Shown one piece after another: positions 9,229-23,946 of a stretch of DNA of 64,000 nucleotides; the first letter of the stretch is position 1; every line of letters begins with the position of its first letter. The notes under the pieces are model-generated. The model did no database searches. It saw nothing but the letters and a program-made list of their open reading frames with translations, and was not told the origin of the DNA. A program made the translations under genes and the position numbers. Location of the stretch: contig DASWIP010000062.1 of NCBI GenBank assembly GCA_036397635.1, positions 5,111 through 69,110 on the forward strand, given 5' to 3'. This DNA is from DASWIP01 sp036397635 (GTDB taxonomy: Bacteria > Actinomycetota > AC-67).

Positions 9229-11361
9229 ATGCGCCGAGGACCGCTGCTGCTAGCGCTCGTGTTCGTGCTGCCCGTCAGCCTGCTGCCGGCGTCGCCGGCG
9301 GGGCCGGTCGAGGATGCGATCGGATGCGATCCGCTGGATACCGCGCGCTGCCTGCTGCCATGGCCCAACGACTACTTCGCCACAACCTCCGAGACAGACA
9401 CCGGCAAGCGTCTGAACCTCAACCCGGCGCAGATGCCGCGCAACATCGCCGGCGTGCCGATCGATCCGACCGACTACAACCGAAACGACGGGTTCTCGCC
9501 TGGCTCGCTGATCGTGACGAAGGTGCCCGGCCTGGACACGCCGGAGGCATTCGCCAACACCGATCCTGTCACGCTGCTCGACCTTGGTCGCTACATGGAC
9601 CCGGACGCCCCCGTGGTCGTCGTCGACGCAGAGACGGGCGAGCGCCACCCGATCTGGGTCGAGATCGACCGGGCCACCGATCTGGAGGGGGCTCCGCCGT
9701 CCCCGGCGGACACAACACTGCTGATGCGGCCGAGCGTCAACTTCCGGGAGGGCGCGCGGTACATCGTCACGCTTCGCAACCTGCTCGACGCCGACGGCGA
9801 CCTGATCCCCGCGAGGGCCGCGTTCGCCGCGTTGCGAGACGGCACCGGCGACACGACTCGACAAGCTCATTACGACCAGACGATCTTCCCGGCACTCGGC
9901 GCCGCCGGCATCGCACGCGACGATCTGTACCTCGCTTGGGATTTCACGGTCGCCAGCGAACGGAACCTCACCGAGCGGATGCTCGCGATCCGCGACGACG
10001 CCTTCGGCCAGTTCGGCGATCACGACCTGGACGACGGCATCGTCCAAGGCATCTCGCCGGACTTCGTCGTCGACGAGGTCACCGAACAGCTGCCATGCAG
10101 ACCCGAGGTGGAGATCGACGTTCCGCCCGTCGCGTGCAACGAGCAGGGCGAGCTGGACGCGCGCATCATGCGTCGCGTCGAAGGGCGGATCCTCGTTCCC
10201 TGTTACCTGGACCTGCCTGGATGTCCACCGGGAGGTCGCTTCTACTACGCGCTTCCGGGACAGACCATCCCGTCGCGGACGCCCCCCAACGTCGCCGTGG
10301 CACCGTTCGTCTGCAACATCCCGGCGGGTGCTGCGGACGGCGAGCGATACCGGCCGTCGCTGTACGGTCACGGCTTGTTCGGCGATGCCGGTCAAGTCAA
10401 CTCGGGGAAGCTGTACGACCTCGGCGCGTTCGGTCTTGCCTTCTGTGCAACCGATTGGAGCGGCATGGCGACCGAGGACGTCCCCAACGCGATCTCGATC
10501 CTGGCCGATCTCAGCCGGTTCTCGACGCTGGCAGACCGGGTGCAACAGGGGATGCTGAACTTCCTGTTCCTCGGACGGGCCATGATCCATCCAAGCGGCT
10601 TCTGCGCGAGGAGCGCGTTCCAGGTCGACGGTGCGTGCGTGTTCGACACCAGCGAGCTGTTCTACAACGGGGGGAGTCAAGGCGGCATCATCGGGGGAGC
10701 GCTGACCGCCGTGGCGCCCGACTTCACGCGCGCCCACCTCGGTGTCCCCGCGATGAATTATTCGACGCTGCTGCGCCGAAGCGTGGACTTCGACATCTTC
10801 GCCGAGGTGATGTACCGCACCTATCCCGATGAATTGGAGCGCCCGCTGATCATCTCGATGATCCAGACGCTGTGGGATCGCGCCGAGTCGAACGGGTACG
10901 CTCATCACATCGTGGGCGAACCGCTCCCGGACACGCCCACCCACGAGGTTCTGCTGACGCCGGCGTTCGGCGACCATCAGGTCACCAACTGGGCGACCGA
11001 CGTGATGGCGCGAACACTGGGTGTCTCGATGCGGATGCCCGCCGTCGATCCTGGGCGGCACCCCGCCGGAAACAACGCCTACTGGGGGATCCCGGTGATA
11101 CAGACCTATCCATTCGGTGGCTCGGCGATGGTCGTCGGAGAGATCGGCCCTCTGCGTGAGGTTGACGGGAGCACACGCGGGACCACGCCGCCGCCGGTCG
11201 AGAACGTGCCGAACCGCCTCGGCGTCGACCCGCACGGGCCCGACTGGAGCGAGACGCTCGACGCCTATCTCGCGATCGCGTCGTTCCTCAGCTCCGACGG
11301 GTGGTTGCCCGCGGTATGCGGCACTGCGCCGTGTTACCTCGACGGTTGGTCGGGGCCATAG
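9229..11361 (+). CDS. secreted alpha/beta hydrolase
   Basis: 710 residues with a signal peptide (MRRGPLLLALVFVLPVSLLP, cleavage near SPA-GP). The ATG at 9229 has a GGAAGGAG site 9 bases upstream. The first 250 residues resemble the N-terminal beta region of bacterial surface lipases: LPWPNDYFATTSETDTG, then a DGFSPGSLIV segment. The catalytic part has an oxyanion-type YGHGLFGD (379-386) and a nucleophile elbow GGSQGGIIGG with Ser483; late Asp/His residues (FGDHQVTNW) could complete the triad. Eight or more cysteines suggest disulfides. Probably an exported esterase/lipase; the substrate is not known. Confidence 0.75.
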   Translation: MRRGPLLLALVFVLPVSLLPASPAGPVEDAIGCDPLDTARCLLPWPNDYFATTSETDTGKRLNLNPAQMPRNIAGVPIDPTDYNRNDGFSPGSLIVTKVPGLDTPEAFANTDPVTLLDLGRYMDPDAPVVVVDAETGERHPIWVEIDRATDLEGAPPSPADTTLLMRPSVNFREGARYIVTLRNLLDADGDLIPARAAFAALRDGTGDTTRQAHYDQTIFPALGAAGIARDDLYLAWDFTVASERNLTERMLAIRDDAFGQFGDHDLDDGIVQGISPDFVVDEVTEQLPCRPEVEIDVPPVACNEQGELDARIMRRVEGRILVPCYLDLPGCPPGGRFYYALPGQTIPSRTPPNVAVAPFVCNIPAGAADGERYRPSLYGHGLFGDAGQVNSGKLYDLGAFGLAFCATDWSGMATEDVPNAISILADLSRFSTLADRVQQGMLNFLFLGRAMIHPSGFCARSAFQVDGACVFDTSELFYNGGSQGGIIGGALTAVAPDFTRAHLGVPAMNYSTLLRRSVDFDIFAEVMYRTYPDELERPLIISMIQTLWDRAESNGYAHHIVGEPLPDTPTHEVLLTPAFGDHQVTNWATDVMARTLGVSMRMPAVDPGRHPAGNNAYWGIPVIQTYPFGGSAMVVGEIGPLREVDGSTRGTTPPPVENVPNRLGVDPHGPDWSETLDAYLAIASFLSSDGWLPAVCGTAPCYLDGWSGP

Positions 11362-11372
11362 CGGGACAGCCG

Positions 11373-11398
11373 CGGCGGAGCGCCTTTCCGGTCCGCCG
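11373..11398 (+). terminator. possible hairpin after the hydrolase gene
   Basis: CGGCGGA and TCCGCCG form a 7-base stem with a 12-base loop, 12 bases after the hydrolase stop, followed only by TTCG. The missing U tract makes this weak. Confidence 0.3.
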
Positions 11399-11474
11399 TT
11401 CGAGCAAGTAAAGTTCATGCTCGCCCCACCAGGGCCACAAGGGTAGGAAGACAACGACCATCGGAGGGAACCTG

Positions 11475-12985
<1,511 letters not shown>

Positions 12986-12989
<4 letters not shown>

Positions 12990-14353
12990 GCGAGATCCCC
13001 GCGATCCTCGAGCGCGTTCTATCTATGTCGAAGGCCGACGCATGCATCGTGATCGGCGCGCGCCGATCCACCGCGAACGTGCGCTGGGCGAACAATACTT
13101 CGACCACCAACGGCCTCGCCGAGAGCGAGGATCTGGTGATCATCTCGATCATCGACGAGCGCGTGGGGACGATCGCGCGCAACCACTTCCCCGACGAGCA
13201 GCTCGAGGACCTGGTGCGCGAGTCCGAGGCCGCGTGCGACGGCAAGCCGGCGGCGGAGGATGCGATGCCGCTGCTCGAAGGGGACGGAACGCCGCCGGCC
13301 GACTGGAGCGCGCCGCCGGCAGCGACCACGCTGGGGGTGTTCCGGGGATTCTCCGAAGGCCTCGCCGACCTGTTCGGGCGCGCGAGCAGCACCGGCATGA
13401 AGCTGTTCGGGTACGCCGAGCACGAGACCACCACCTACTGGCTCGCGACGTCCTCGGGTCTGCGAAAGCGCTACACCCAGCCCGCCGGGAAAGTGGAGAT
13501 CACCGGGAAGTCCAACGACTACCTGCGATCGTCGTGGGCGGGGCAGGTCACCACGACCTTCACCGACCTCGATCTAGAGGGGATGTACGCCAAGCTCGAG
13601 CAGCGCTTGGACTGGTCGAAGACCATGCTGAAGCTCGAGCCGGGGCGCTACGAAGTGCTGCTCGAACCAGCCGCCGTCGCCGACATGGGCCTGTACCAGA
13701 TGTACGAGAGCGCCGCGCGAGATGCGGACGAGGGACGCACCGTGTTCAGCAAGCCGGGCGGCGGCAACCGCATCGGCGAGAAGCTCATGGCCGGGTCCGT
13801 GTCGTTGTACTCCGACCCGCACGAGCCCGGCCTCGAGGTCCTGCCGTTCTCGCTCGCCATGGGTTCGAGCAGCTTCCAATCCGTGTTCGACAACGGGTTG
13901 GAGACGGGGCGATCCGAATGGGTACGCGACGGTGTGCTCCGCGCGCTGATCACGACCAGGTACTGGGCGCAACGAACCGGCGCGCCCGGGCCGGTGCCGT
14001 TCGTCCCGAACATGATCATGCCCGGCGACGGCCCGAGCCTGGACGACATGATCGCGCGCACCAAGCGCGCGCTGCTCGTCACGTCGTTCTGGTACATCCG
14101 CGAGGTGGACCCGCAGACCTTGCTGCTGACGGGGCTGACGCGCGATGGCGTGTTCCTGATCGAGGACGGAGAGGTGAAGGGCGCGGTCAACAACTTCCGC
14201 TACAACATGAGCCCCGTGCAAATGTTCGCGAATGTGACCGAGGTGGGTTCGTCGGTGCCGACTGCGACGCGCGAGTTCGAGATCGCGCTGTGCAAGTTCC
14301 CGGCGGTCCGCGTGCGCGACTTCTTCATGAGCTCGGTGAGCGAGGCGACCTAG
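12986..14353 (+). CDS. tldE: TldE/PmbA protease partner
   Basis: 455 residues from the ATG overlapping the tldD stop; the reading frame extends further upstream, but only as a shadow of tldD. It has the PmbA/TldE fold (VRWANNTSTTNG near the N-terminus, VEITGKSNDYLR, and the late ALLVTSFWYIREVDPQTLLLTGLTRDGVF block split over residues 360-390) but lacks the HExxxH zinc motif, as is normal for this non-catalytic subunit. It makes the protease complex with TldD. Confidence 0.93.
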
Positions 14354-14362
14354 CCCGCCCGG

Positions 14363-14391
14363 GCGCGCGCGATGATGGAGCCCGCGCGCGC
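14363..14391. terminator. hairpin between convergent tldE and glgX
   Basis: GCGCGCGCG and CGCGCGCGC form a 9-base stem with an 11-base loop in the 40-base gap between the two stops. It could stop transcription from both sides, but there is no U tract, and such GC runs are common in this genome. Confidence 0.3.
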
Positions 14392-14393
14392 GA

Positions 14394-16502
14394 TCAGTGT
14401 TCCATGTAGCGCAGCAGCAGCAGCGAATGCGCCACCAGGTTCACCCCCGGCTTGCGGACCATCCGGCTGCCCGGCTTGGCGGTGTTCAGTTCCTCGAGCC
14501 AGTGCCCGTCGGTCGGCATGACCGGAAGCGTGAAGAGCTTCGAGCGCGCGCCGCCGTTGAGCAGCAGCAGCAGCGTCTCCCCGTAGATCGGGCGGCCACG
14601 CTCGTCCACCTCATCGGTGGCCTGTCCGTGCAGCAGCATCGCGACGATGTGCGCGGTCTCGAACGCCCAGTCCTGGTCGGTCATCTCCAGGCCGTCGGGA
14701 CGCAGCCAGGTCACATCCTTGGCGCCGGCGGCGACCGGCGAGCCGGCGAAGAAGCTGCGGCGCCGCAGGACCGGCTGCTCGCGGTGCAGCCGCGCCAGCT
14801 CGCGCACGAAGTCGAGAAGGTCGCGCTGCTCGGACGTGAGATCCCAGTGCACCCAGGTCACCTCGTCGTCCTGGCAGTAGGCGTTGCTGTTGCCGAGCTG
14901 CGTGCGACCGACCTCATCCCCGTGCGAGAGCATCGGGACGCCCTGCGAGAAGAACAGCGTCGCCAACAGGTTGCGCTTGATCCGCTCGCGGATCGCGAGG
15001 ATCTTGGCCTCCTCGGTTGCGCCCTCGACGCCCCAGTTACGGCTGAAGTTCTCATCGTGGCCGTCCTCGTTGGCTTCGCCGTTGGCCTCGTTGTGCTTGC
15101 GCTCATACGAGACCAGGTCGTGCAGCGTGAAACCGTCGTGGGCCGTGACGAAGTTGATGCTCGCGTAGGTACGCCGGCCGCTTTCGGCATACAGGTCGCT
15201 CGAGCCGGACAGGCGGTAGGCGAGCTCGGCGACGACGCCGGGATCCCCGCGCCAGAACCGGCGCACGTTGTCCCGGTACTTGCCGTTCCACTCGGCCCAG
15301 CCGACCGGGAAGTTGCCGACCTGGTAGCCGCCGGGCCCGACATCCCACGGCTCTGCGATCAGTTTGGCCTGTGAGATCACCGGGTCCTGCTGGATGATGT
15401 CGAAGAACGTGCCGAGCCGGTTGACCTCGTACAGCTCGCGCGCGAGCGCCGGCGCGAGGTCGAAGCGGAACCCGTCCACGTGCATCTCGGTGATCCAGTA
15501 CCGCAACGAGTCCATGATCAACTGCATCGTGCGCGGGTGGAGCATGTTCAGCGAGTTCCCACACCCGGTGAAGTCCACGTAGATGCGGTGATCCTCAGGT
15601 GAGAGGCGATAGTAGGAAGCGTTGTCGACCCCACGCAGCGAGAGCGTCGGGCCCAGGCGGTTCCCCTCACCGGTGTGGTTGTAGACGACGTCAAGGATCA
15701 CCTCGATCCCGGCGCGATGGTAGGCCTTGACCATCGACTTGAACTCGTCCACCTGCTGGCCGAGCCCGCCGGTCGCGTAGCGCACATCCGGCGCGAGGAA
15801 CGCGATCGAGTTGTAGCCCCAGTAGTTGCGCAGGCCTCGGCGGACCACCGCGCGCTCCGAGACGAACTGGTGCACCGGCATCAGCTCCAGCGCGGTCACT
15901 CCGAGCGCCACCAGATGATCGATGATCGGATCCTGCGCCATCCCCAGATAAGTGCCCCGCAGCTCGTCTGGGATCTCGGGATGCAGCATGGTCATGCCGC
16001 GCAGGTGCGCCTCGTAGATGATCGTTCGGTTCCAGGGCACCTTCGGCGCTCGATCGTCGCCCCACTCGAACGCCGGGTTGATCACGACGCTCTTGGGCAT
16101 CACCGGCGCGCTGTCGCGCTCGTCGAATGAGCCGTCGTGCTCCTCGTCGCCGATGCGGTAGCCGAACAGCGAGTCGTCCCACTCCACCGTGCGGCTGATC
16201 GCTTTCGCGTACGGGTCCAGCAGCAGCTTGTTCGGGTTGAAGCGGTGCCCGTTCCCGGGCTCGTAGGGTCCGTGCACGCGGTAGCCGTACAGGTGTCCGG
16301 GGCGAGCGTCCGGCAGGTAACAGTGCCAGATCAGGTCGGTGCGCTCGCGCACGGGGACGCGCGCGGACTCCTTGGGATCGTCCGGGTGATCGAACAGGCA
16401 CAGCTCCACACCGGTGGCGTGCTCGGAGAAGATCGCGAAGTTGACCCCCTCGCCATCCCAGGTCGCGCCCAGCGGGTACGGGTTACCGGGCCAGACGCGC
16501 AC
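14394..16502 (-). CDS. glgX: glycogen debranching enzyme GlgX
   Basis: 702 residues, GH13 family. An N-terminal CBM48 domain (about 5-110, GATWDGEGVNFAIFSEHAT) precedes the alpha-amylase barrel. The catalytic residues are visible: nucleophile Asp in VDGFRFDLAP, acid Glu in KLIAEPWDVGPGGYQVG and the transition-state Asp in NFVTAHDGFTLHDL. It hydrolyses alpha-1,6 branches of glycogen-like glucan in the cytoplasm. GTG start with a GGAGG site about 10 bases upstream. Last gene of the glucan cluster; 32 bases separate it from glgB. Confidence 0.95.
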   Translation of the reverse strand: MRVWPGNPYPLGATWDGEGVNFAIFSEHATGVELCLFDHPDDPKESARVPVRERTDLIWHCYLPDARPGHLYGYRVHGPYEPGNGHRFNPNKLLLDPYAKAISRTVEWDDSLFGYRIGDEEHDGSFDERDSAPVMPKSVVINPAFEWGDDRAPKVPWNRTIIYEAHLRGMTMLHPEIPDELRGTYLGMAQDPIIDHLVALGVTALELMPVHQFVSERAVVRRGLRNYWGYNSIAFLAPDVRYATGGLGQQVDEFKSMVKAYHRAGIEVILDVVYNHTGEGNRLGPTLSLRGVDNASYYRLSPEDHRIYVDFTGCGNSLNMLHPRTMQLIMDSLRYWITEMHVDGFRFDLAPALARELYEVNRLGTFFDIIQQDPVISQAKLIAEPWDVGPGGYQVGNFPVGWAEWNGKYRDNVRRFWRGDPGVVAELAYRLSGSSDLYAESGRRTYASINFVTAHDGFTLHDLVSYERKHNEANGEANEDGHDENFSRNWGVEGATEEAKILAIRERIKRNLLATLFFSQGVPMLSHGDEVGRTQLGNSNAYCQDDEVTWVHWDLTSEQRDLLDFVRELARLHREQPVLRRRSFFAGSPVAAGAKDVTWLRPDGLEMTDQDWAFETAHIVAMLLHGQATDEVDERGRPIYGETLLLLLNGGARSKLFTLPVMPTDGHWLEELNTAKPGSRMVRKPGVNLVAHSLLLLRYMEH

Positions 16503-16534
16503 TCATCCACCTCCGCCGGCACGAGCGCGCTCGG

Positions 16535-18472
16535 TCACGAGGGACTCCCGGGCTTCAGGTAGACGACGCCCAGCGGCGGAAGCGTGAGCGTCAGCGCGCG
16601 CGGCCGCCCGTGGATCGACACCGGGACCGTCTCCACGCCCCCGTAGTTCCCCTGCCCGCTGCCGCCGTACTCCTTCGCGTCGGTGTTGAGGATCTCACGC
16701 CAGAACCCTTCGACGGGCACCCCGATCAGATAGTTGTGCCGCGGCACCGGCGTGAGGTTGCAGACCACCAGGATCGTGTCCCCGTCGCGTTCCCCGCGGC
16801 GCAGGAAACTGATCACCGAGTTCGCCGTGTCGCTCGCGTCCACCCACTCGAACCCGCCCGGGTCGGCGTCCAGCAGGTGCAGGGCGGGCTCACTGCGGTA
16901 GAGGCGGTTCAGGTCACCGATCAGGGCCAGCACGCCCGCGTGATGCTCGTACCGAAGGACGTGCCAGTCGATGGAACCATCATGCGCCCACTCGCCGACC
17001 TGACCGATCTCGCAGCCCATGAACAGCAGCTTCTTGCCCGGCGTCGCCCACTGGTAGGCGTAGAGCGTTCGCAGGTTCGCGTAGCGCTGCCACTCGTCGC
17101 CGGGCATCTTGCCCACCAGCGAGCCCTTGCCGTGCACGACCTCGTCGTGCGACAGGGGCAGGACGTAGTTCTCGCTGAACGCATAGATCGCGCGAAAGGT
17201 GATGTCGTTGTGGTGATACCGCCGGTGGATCGGGTCCTCGGAGAAGTATTTCAGCGTGTCGTGCATCCAGCCCATGTCCCACTTGTAGCCGAACCCGAGC
17301 CCGCCGACATAGGTCGGCTTGGAGACCATCGGCCATGCGGTGGACTCCTCGGCATAGGTCTGCACGTCCGGGTGTTCGCGGAAGACATCCTCGTTGAATC
17401 GGCGCAGGAAGCCGACCGCCTCCAGGTTCTCGCGTCCGCCGTACTCGTTGGGGATCCACTCGCCTTGCTTGCGCGAATAGTCCAGGTACAGCATCGACGC
17501 GACCGCGTCCACGCGCAGGCCGTCGATGTGGTAGCGATCGAGCCAATGCATCGCCGATGACATCAGGAACGAGCGCACCTCGTTGCGTCCGTAGTTGAAG
17601 ATGTAGGAGTTCCAATCGGGGTGATACCCCTGACGCATGTCGGCGTGCTCGAACAGGTGTGTGCCATCGAAGAAGGCGAGCCCGTGCTCATCGGCGGGGA
17701 AGTGCGAGGGTACCCAGTCGAGGATCACGCCGTAGCCGGCTTGGTGCAGCCGGTCGATCAGATACATCAGATCCTGCGGAGAGCCGTAGCGGCTCGTCGG
17801 CGCGAAATAGCCGGTGGTCTGGTAGCCCCACGATCCGTAGAAGGGATGCTCGGTCAGCGGCAGGAACTCGACGTGGGTGAAGCCGGTGCGATCCAGGTGC
17901 TCGATCAGACGCTCGGCCGCCTCACGGTAGGTGAGCGAGCGGTTGTCCTGCTCGGGCACGCGCATCCACGAGCCCAGGTGCATCTCGTAGACCGACACGG
18001 GCGCCTGCAGCGTCTGCCTGCCGCCGCGCGCGCGCATCCACGCCTCGTCGCCCCAGGTGTAGTCCAGGTCCCACACGATCGAGCCCGTGCGCGGCGGCAC
18101 CTCGGCGTACAGCGCGAACGGGTCGGCCTTGTCGACACGGTAGCCGCGATGATGCGAGCCGACGTGGAACTTGTAGTTCGAGCCGCGCTCGACGCCGTGG
18201 ATGAAACCTTCCCAGATGCCCGAGCCGCCGCGCGCGCGCAGGTCGTGCCGTCCCTTGGCCCAGTCGTTGAACCCGCCGATGACCGAGACGTGGTTCGCGT
18301 TGGGTGCCCACACGGCGAAGAACGTGCCGTCCTGATCGGGGAGAGGGTGCGCGCCGAGCTTGTCGGCCAGGCGGTGATGCGTCCCCTCGTTGAACAGGTA
18401 GATGTCGCGATCGGTCAGCAGGCTGATGTCGGTCCGAACCGAGGTTTCGGCGTGCGCGGCCCGGCGCGTCAT
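16535..18472 (-). CDS. glgB: 1,4-alpha-glucan branching enzyme GlgB
   Basis: 645 residues, GH13. CBM48 region about 30-130 (FFAVWAPNANHVSVIGGFNDW), then the barrel with nucleophile Asp in IDGLRVDAVASML, Glu in TYAEESTAWP and Asp in LSHDEVVHGKGS. It moves alpha-1,4 segments into alpha-1,6 branches on the glucan made by GlgE. ATG overlaps the malQ stop (ATGA). It is shorter than mycobacterial GlgB (about 730) because only one N-terminal carbohydrate module is present, like type-2 enzymes. Confidence 0.95.
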   Translation of the reverse strand: MTRRAAHAETSVRTDISLLTDRDIYLFNEGTHHRLADKLGAHPLPDQDGTFFAVWAPNANHVSVIGGFNDWAKGRHDLRARGGSGIWEGFIHGVERGSNYKFHVGSHHRGYRVDKADPFALYAEVPPRTGSIVWDLDYTWGDEAWMRARGGRQTLQAPVSVYEMHLGSWMRVPEQDNRSLTYREAAERLIEHLDRTGFTHVEFLPLTEHPFYGSWGYQTTGYFAPTSRYGSPQDLMYLIDRLHQAGYGVILDWVPSHFPADEHGLAFFDGTHLFEHADMRQGYHPDWNSYIFNYGRNEVRSFLMSSAMHWLDRYHIDGLRVDAVASMLYLDYSRKQGEWIPNEYGGRENLEAVGFLRRFNEDVFREHPDVQTYAEESTAWPMVSKPTYVGGLGFGYKWDMGWMHDTLKYFSEDPIHRRYHHNDITFRAIYAFSENYVLPLSHDEVVHGKGSLVGKMPGDEWQRYANLRTLYAYQWATPGKKLLFMGCEIGQVGEWAHDGSIDWHVLRYEHHAGVLALIGDLNRLYRSEPALHLLDADPGGFEWVDASDTANSVISFLRRGERDGDTILVVCNLTPVPRHNYLIGVPVEGFWREILNTDAKEYGGSGQGNYGGVETVPVSIHGRPRALTLTLPPLGVVYLKPGSPS

Positions 18473-20499
18473 GGATGGCTCCTTCCGCGTCGGCGTGAGA
18501 TCCTTCCGAGTCTATCCACCACCTCGAGGGTACCCGCAAGCCCCTCGAGCGGAACGCGCGCCTTGCGCCGCCAGTTCGGGTGCTGGGTGGTCGTGCCGGG
18601 CCGGTTCTGCGGCTCGACCTCGCCCCACAGGTCCTCCAGCGACGCGATCACCACCTCAGCCCGGCTCGCTGCCAGATGCTCGAGCAGCGCGCCCAGCACG
18701 TCCTCGTCGTCGGCGGCGAGCAGCCCCCGCGCGCGCAGGAACGCGCGCAGCCGGTCGCGGCGCTGAGCGCGGGTGGCGCGTTCGCGCGAGGCGCCCTCGT
18801 CGTCCAACAGCCCCGCGGTCAGGCGCTCGGCGATGTCGTGCTCGCCCCACCAGGATGCGAACGGCGGCATGTCGTGCGTGTTCAGCGCGGCGAGTGAGCG
18901 GGCCGGCGGCGCGTTGAGCGGCCGGCGCTCGTCGTCGCGGAACTCCTCCTGCACGATGGAGGAGCGCAGGATCCCGTGCCGCGCCATCGCCTCGCGCACC
19001 GCGCGCGGCACCGTGCCGAGGTCCTCACCGATCACACGCGCCTTCGCGGTGTGGGACTCGAGCGAGAGGATCGCATACCACTCCTCGGGGTTCGGCCAGC
19101 GCACGAATGCCCCGTCGGCGGCCTCGAATCCGTCGGGGACCCAGAACAGCCGGTGCAGCCCGATCACGTGGTCGACGCGCAGCAGCGTCGCGTAGCGCAG
19201 CAGCGTGCGCAAGCACGCGATCGGGTACGCGTAACCCGTCCCGCGCACGCGGTCGGGGATCATCGGCGGGAACCGCCAGTTCTGGCCCTTGGTGAAGAAC
19301 GCATCCGGCGGGGCGCCGCCCGACACGCCGGACGCGAACAGGTCGCGGTGCGCCCAGACGTCGTAGCCGGACGGATGCACGCCCAGCGGCAGGTCCAGGT
19401 ACAGGCCGGCGCCGCGCTCCGCGGCGGTGCGGCCGAGCTGCTCGAGCTGCGTGTGCGTGAAGAACTGCGCGGCGGCGTGGTAGGCGCGCGCGCCGGGGTC
19501 CCCGTCGGGCATCTTCTGGGGCCACGCCGTCCACGGCCCGTGCGCCTCGGTCGCGGCACGGAACGCCGCGTACCGCTCGACGTCTGGATGCTCGCGCACG
19601 AACGCCCCGAACTCGTCGCGCCTTTCCCCCTCGAGCAGCGCGCGCCCGCACGCCTCCAGCACACGCCGTCGCACGGCCATGCCGCGCGCGTAGTCCACCT
19701 GCTCGTCTTCGCGCAGGGTCTCGATCTCGGGCCGGGCGTCCGCGAGCAGCGCGCGCACCTCCTCGCTCGCGCGCACCTCCGGCAGCGCTTCGACGTCGAT
19801 GAAGAACTCGCTCCACCACAGCCTGCTCGCCGGCGAGTAGGGGCTCGGATCGAACGGCTCGTCCAGGAACGCGGCGAGGATCGGCAGCGTCGCCACGATC
19901 GAGCCACCACGATCGGAGACCAGGCGCAGCAGATGCTCGAGATCGGTCAGGTTGCCGGCGCCCCAATTCCGCGACGACCGCAGCGCGTACAACGGCAGGA
20001 ACACGCCCCACTCGCGCGCGTCACCCGCGTCATGGGCGAGCAGCGGCGCGGCGATCACCGTGGCCTCCCCGGCGTGGTTGCCCACGGCCACCCGCAGCCG
20101 GTGGTACCCGGGCGCGAGGTCCGACGGCAGGGGGACCGCGACGTCGGCCGCATCGACCCGCGCGCGCCAGGACGGCCCACCTTCGACCTCGAGCGTGACC
20201 TCCTCGACGCCGGCGGGCGCGCGCACCGTGATCGAACCGCCCTCGCCCAGCCAGCAGACCGCGACCGGATCGCAGATCGCGCGCGTCCGCTCTTCGCGCG
20301 CGGCCCGCAGCGCCTGCGGCGCGTCGGATGGTTCGCTCAGGGGCACGCCGAGCGCGCGCAGCACCGCGATGACCGCCTCGTCCGAGGCGCGTCGTTGTTG
20401 TTTCAGCCCGTCGGTGTAGACGGCTTGGATGCCGTGGAGGCGCGCGAGGGCGCGCAGCGCGCGCTGGAGTCGCTCATCGGCCATGCTCTGGGGCTCCAT
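18469..20499 (-). CDS. malQ: 4-alpha-glucanotransferase (amylomaltase)
   Basis: 676 residues, GH77. Signature segments: LLRVDHVIGLHRLFWVPDG with the nucleophile Asp, VIGEDLGTVPRAV with the acid Glu, and ALNTHDMPPFASWWGEHD with the third carboxylate. The N-terminal 150 residues are the extra beta domain seen in actinobacterial MalQ. It transfers maltooligosaccharide units between glucan chains, feeding degradation products back to glucose and longer chains. Start could be ATG at 20499 or at 20484. The reading direction and the overlap with glgB put it in the same operon. Confidence 0.93.
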   Translation of the reverse strand: MEPQSMADERLQRALRALARLHGIQAVYTDGLKQQRRASDEAVIAVLRALGVPLSEPSDAPQALRAAREERTRAICDPVAVCWLGEGGSITVRAPAGVEEVTLEVEGGPSWRARVDAADVAVPLPSDLAPGYHRLRVAVGNHAGEATVIAAPLLAHDAGDAREWGVFLPLYALRSSRNWGAGNLTDLEHLLRLVSDRGGSIVATLPILAAFLDEPFDPSPYSPASRLWWSEFFIDVEALPEVRASEEVRALLADARPEIETLREDEQVDYARGMAVRRRVLEACGRALLEGERRDEFGAFVREHPDVERYAAFRAATEAHGPWTAWPQKMPDGDPGARAYHAAAQFFTHTQLEQLGRTAAERGAGLYLDLPLGVHPSGYDVWAHRDLFASGVSGGAPPDAFFTKGQNWRFPPMIPDRVRGTGYAYPIACLRTLLRYATLLRVDHVIGLHRLFWVPDGFEAADGAFVRWPNPEEWYAILSLESHTAKARVIGEDLGTVPRAVREAMARHGILRSSIVQEEFRDDERRPLNAPPARSLAALNTHDMPPFASWWGEHDIAERLTAGLLDDEGASRERATRAQRRDRLRAFLRARGLLAADDEDVLGALLEHLAASRAEVVIASLEDLWGEVEPQNRPGTTTQHPNWRRKARVPLEGLAGTLEVVDRLGRISRRRGRSHP

Positions 20500-20565
20500 G
20501 CCGAACGTGTCTATCCGAGGCCATGCCGGACGTCGCCATCCTCCGCTCGGGCGCGCCGCGCCGCG

Positions 20566-23942
<3,377 letters not shown>

Positions 23943-23946
<4 letters not shown>
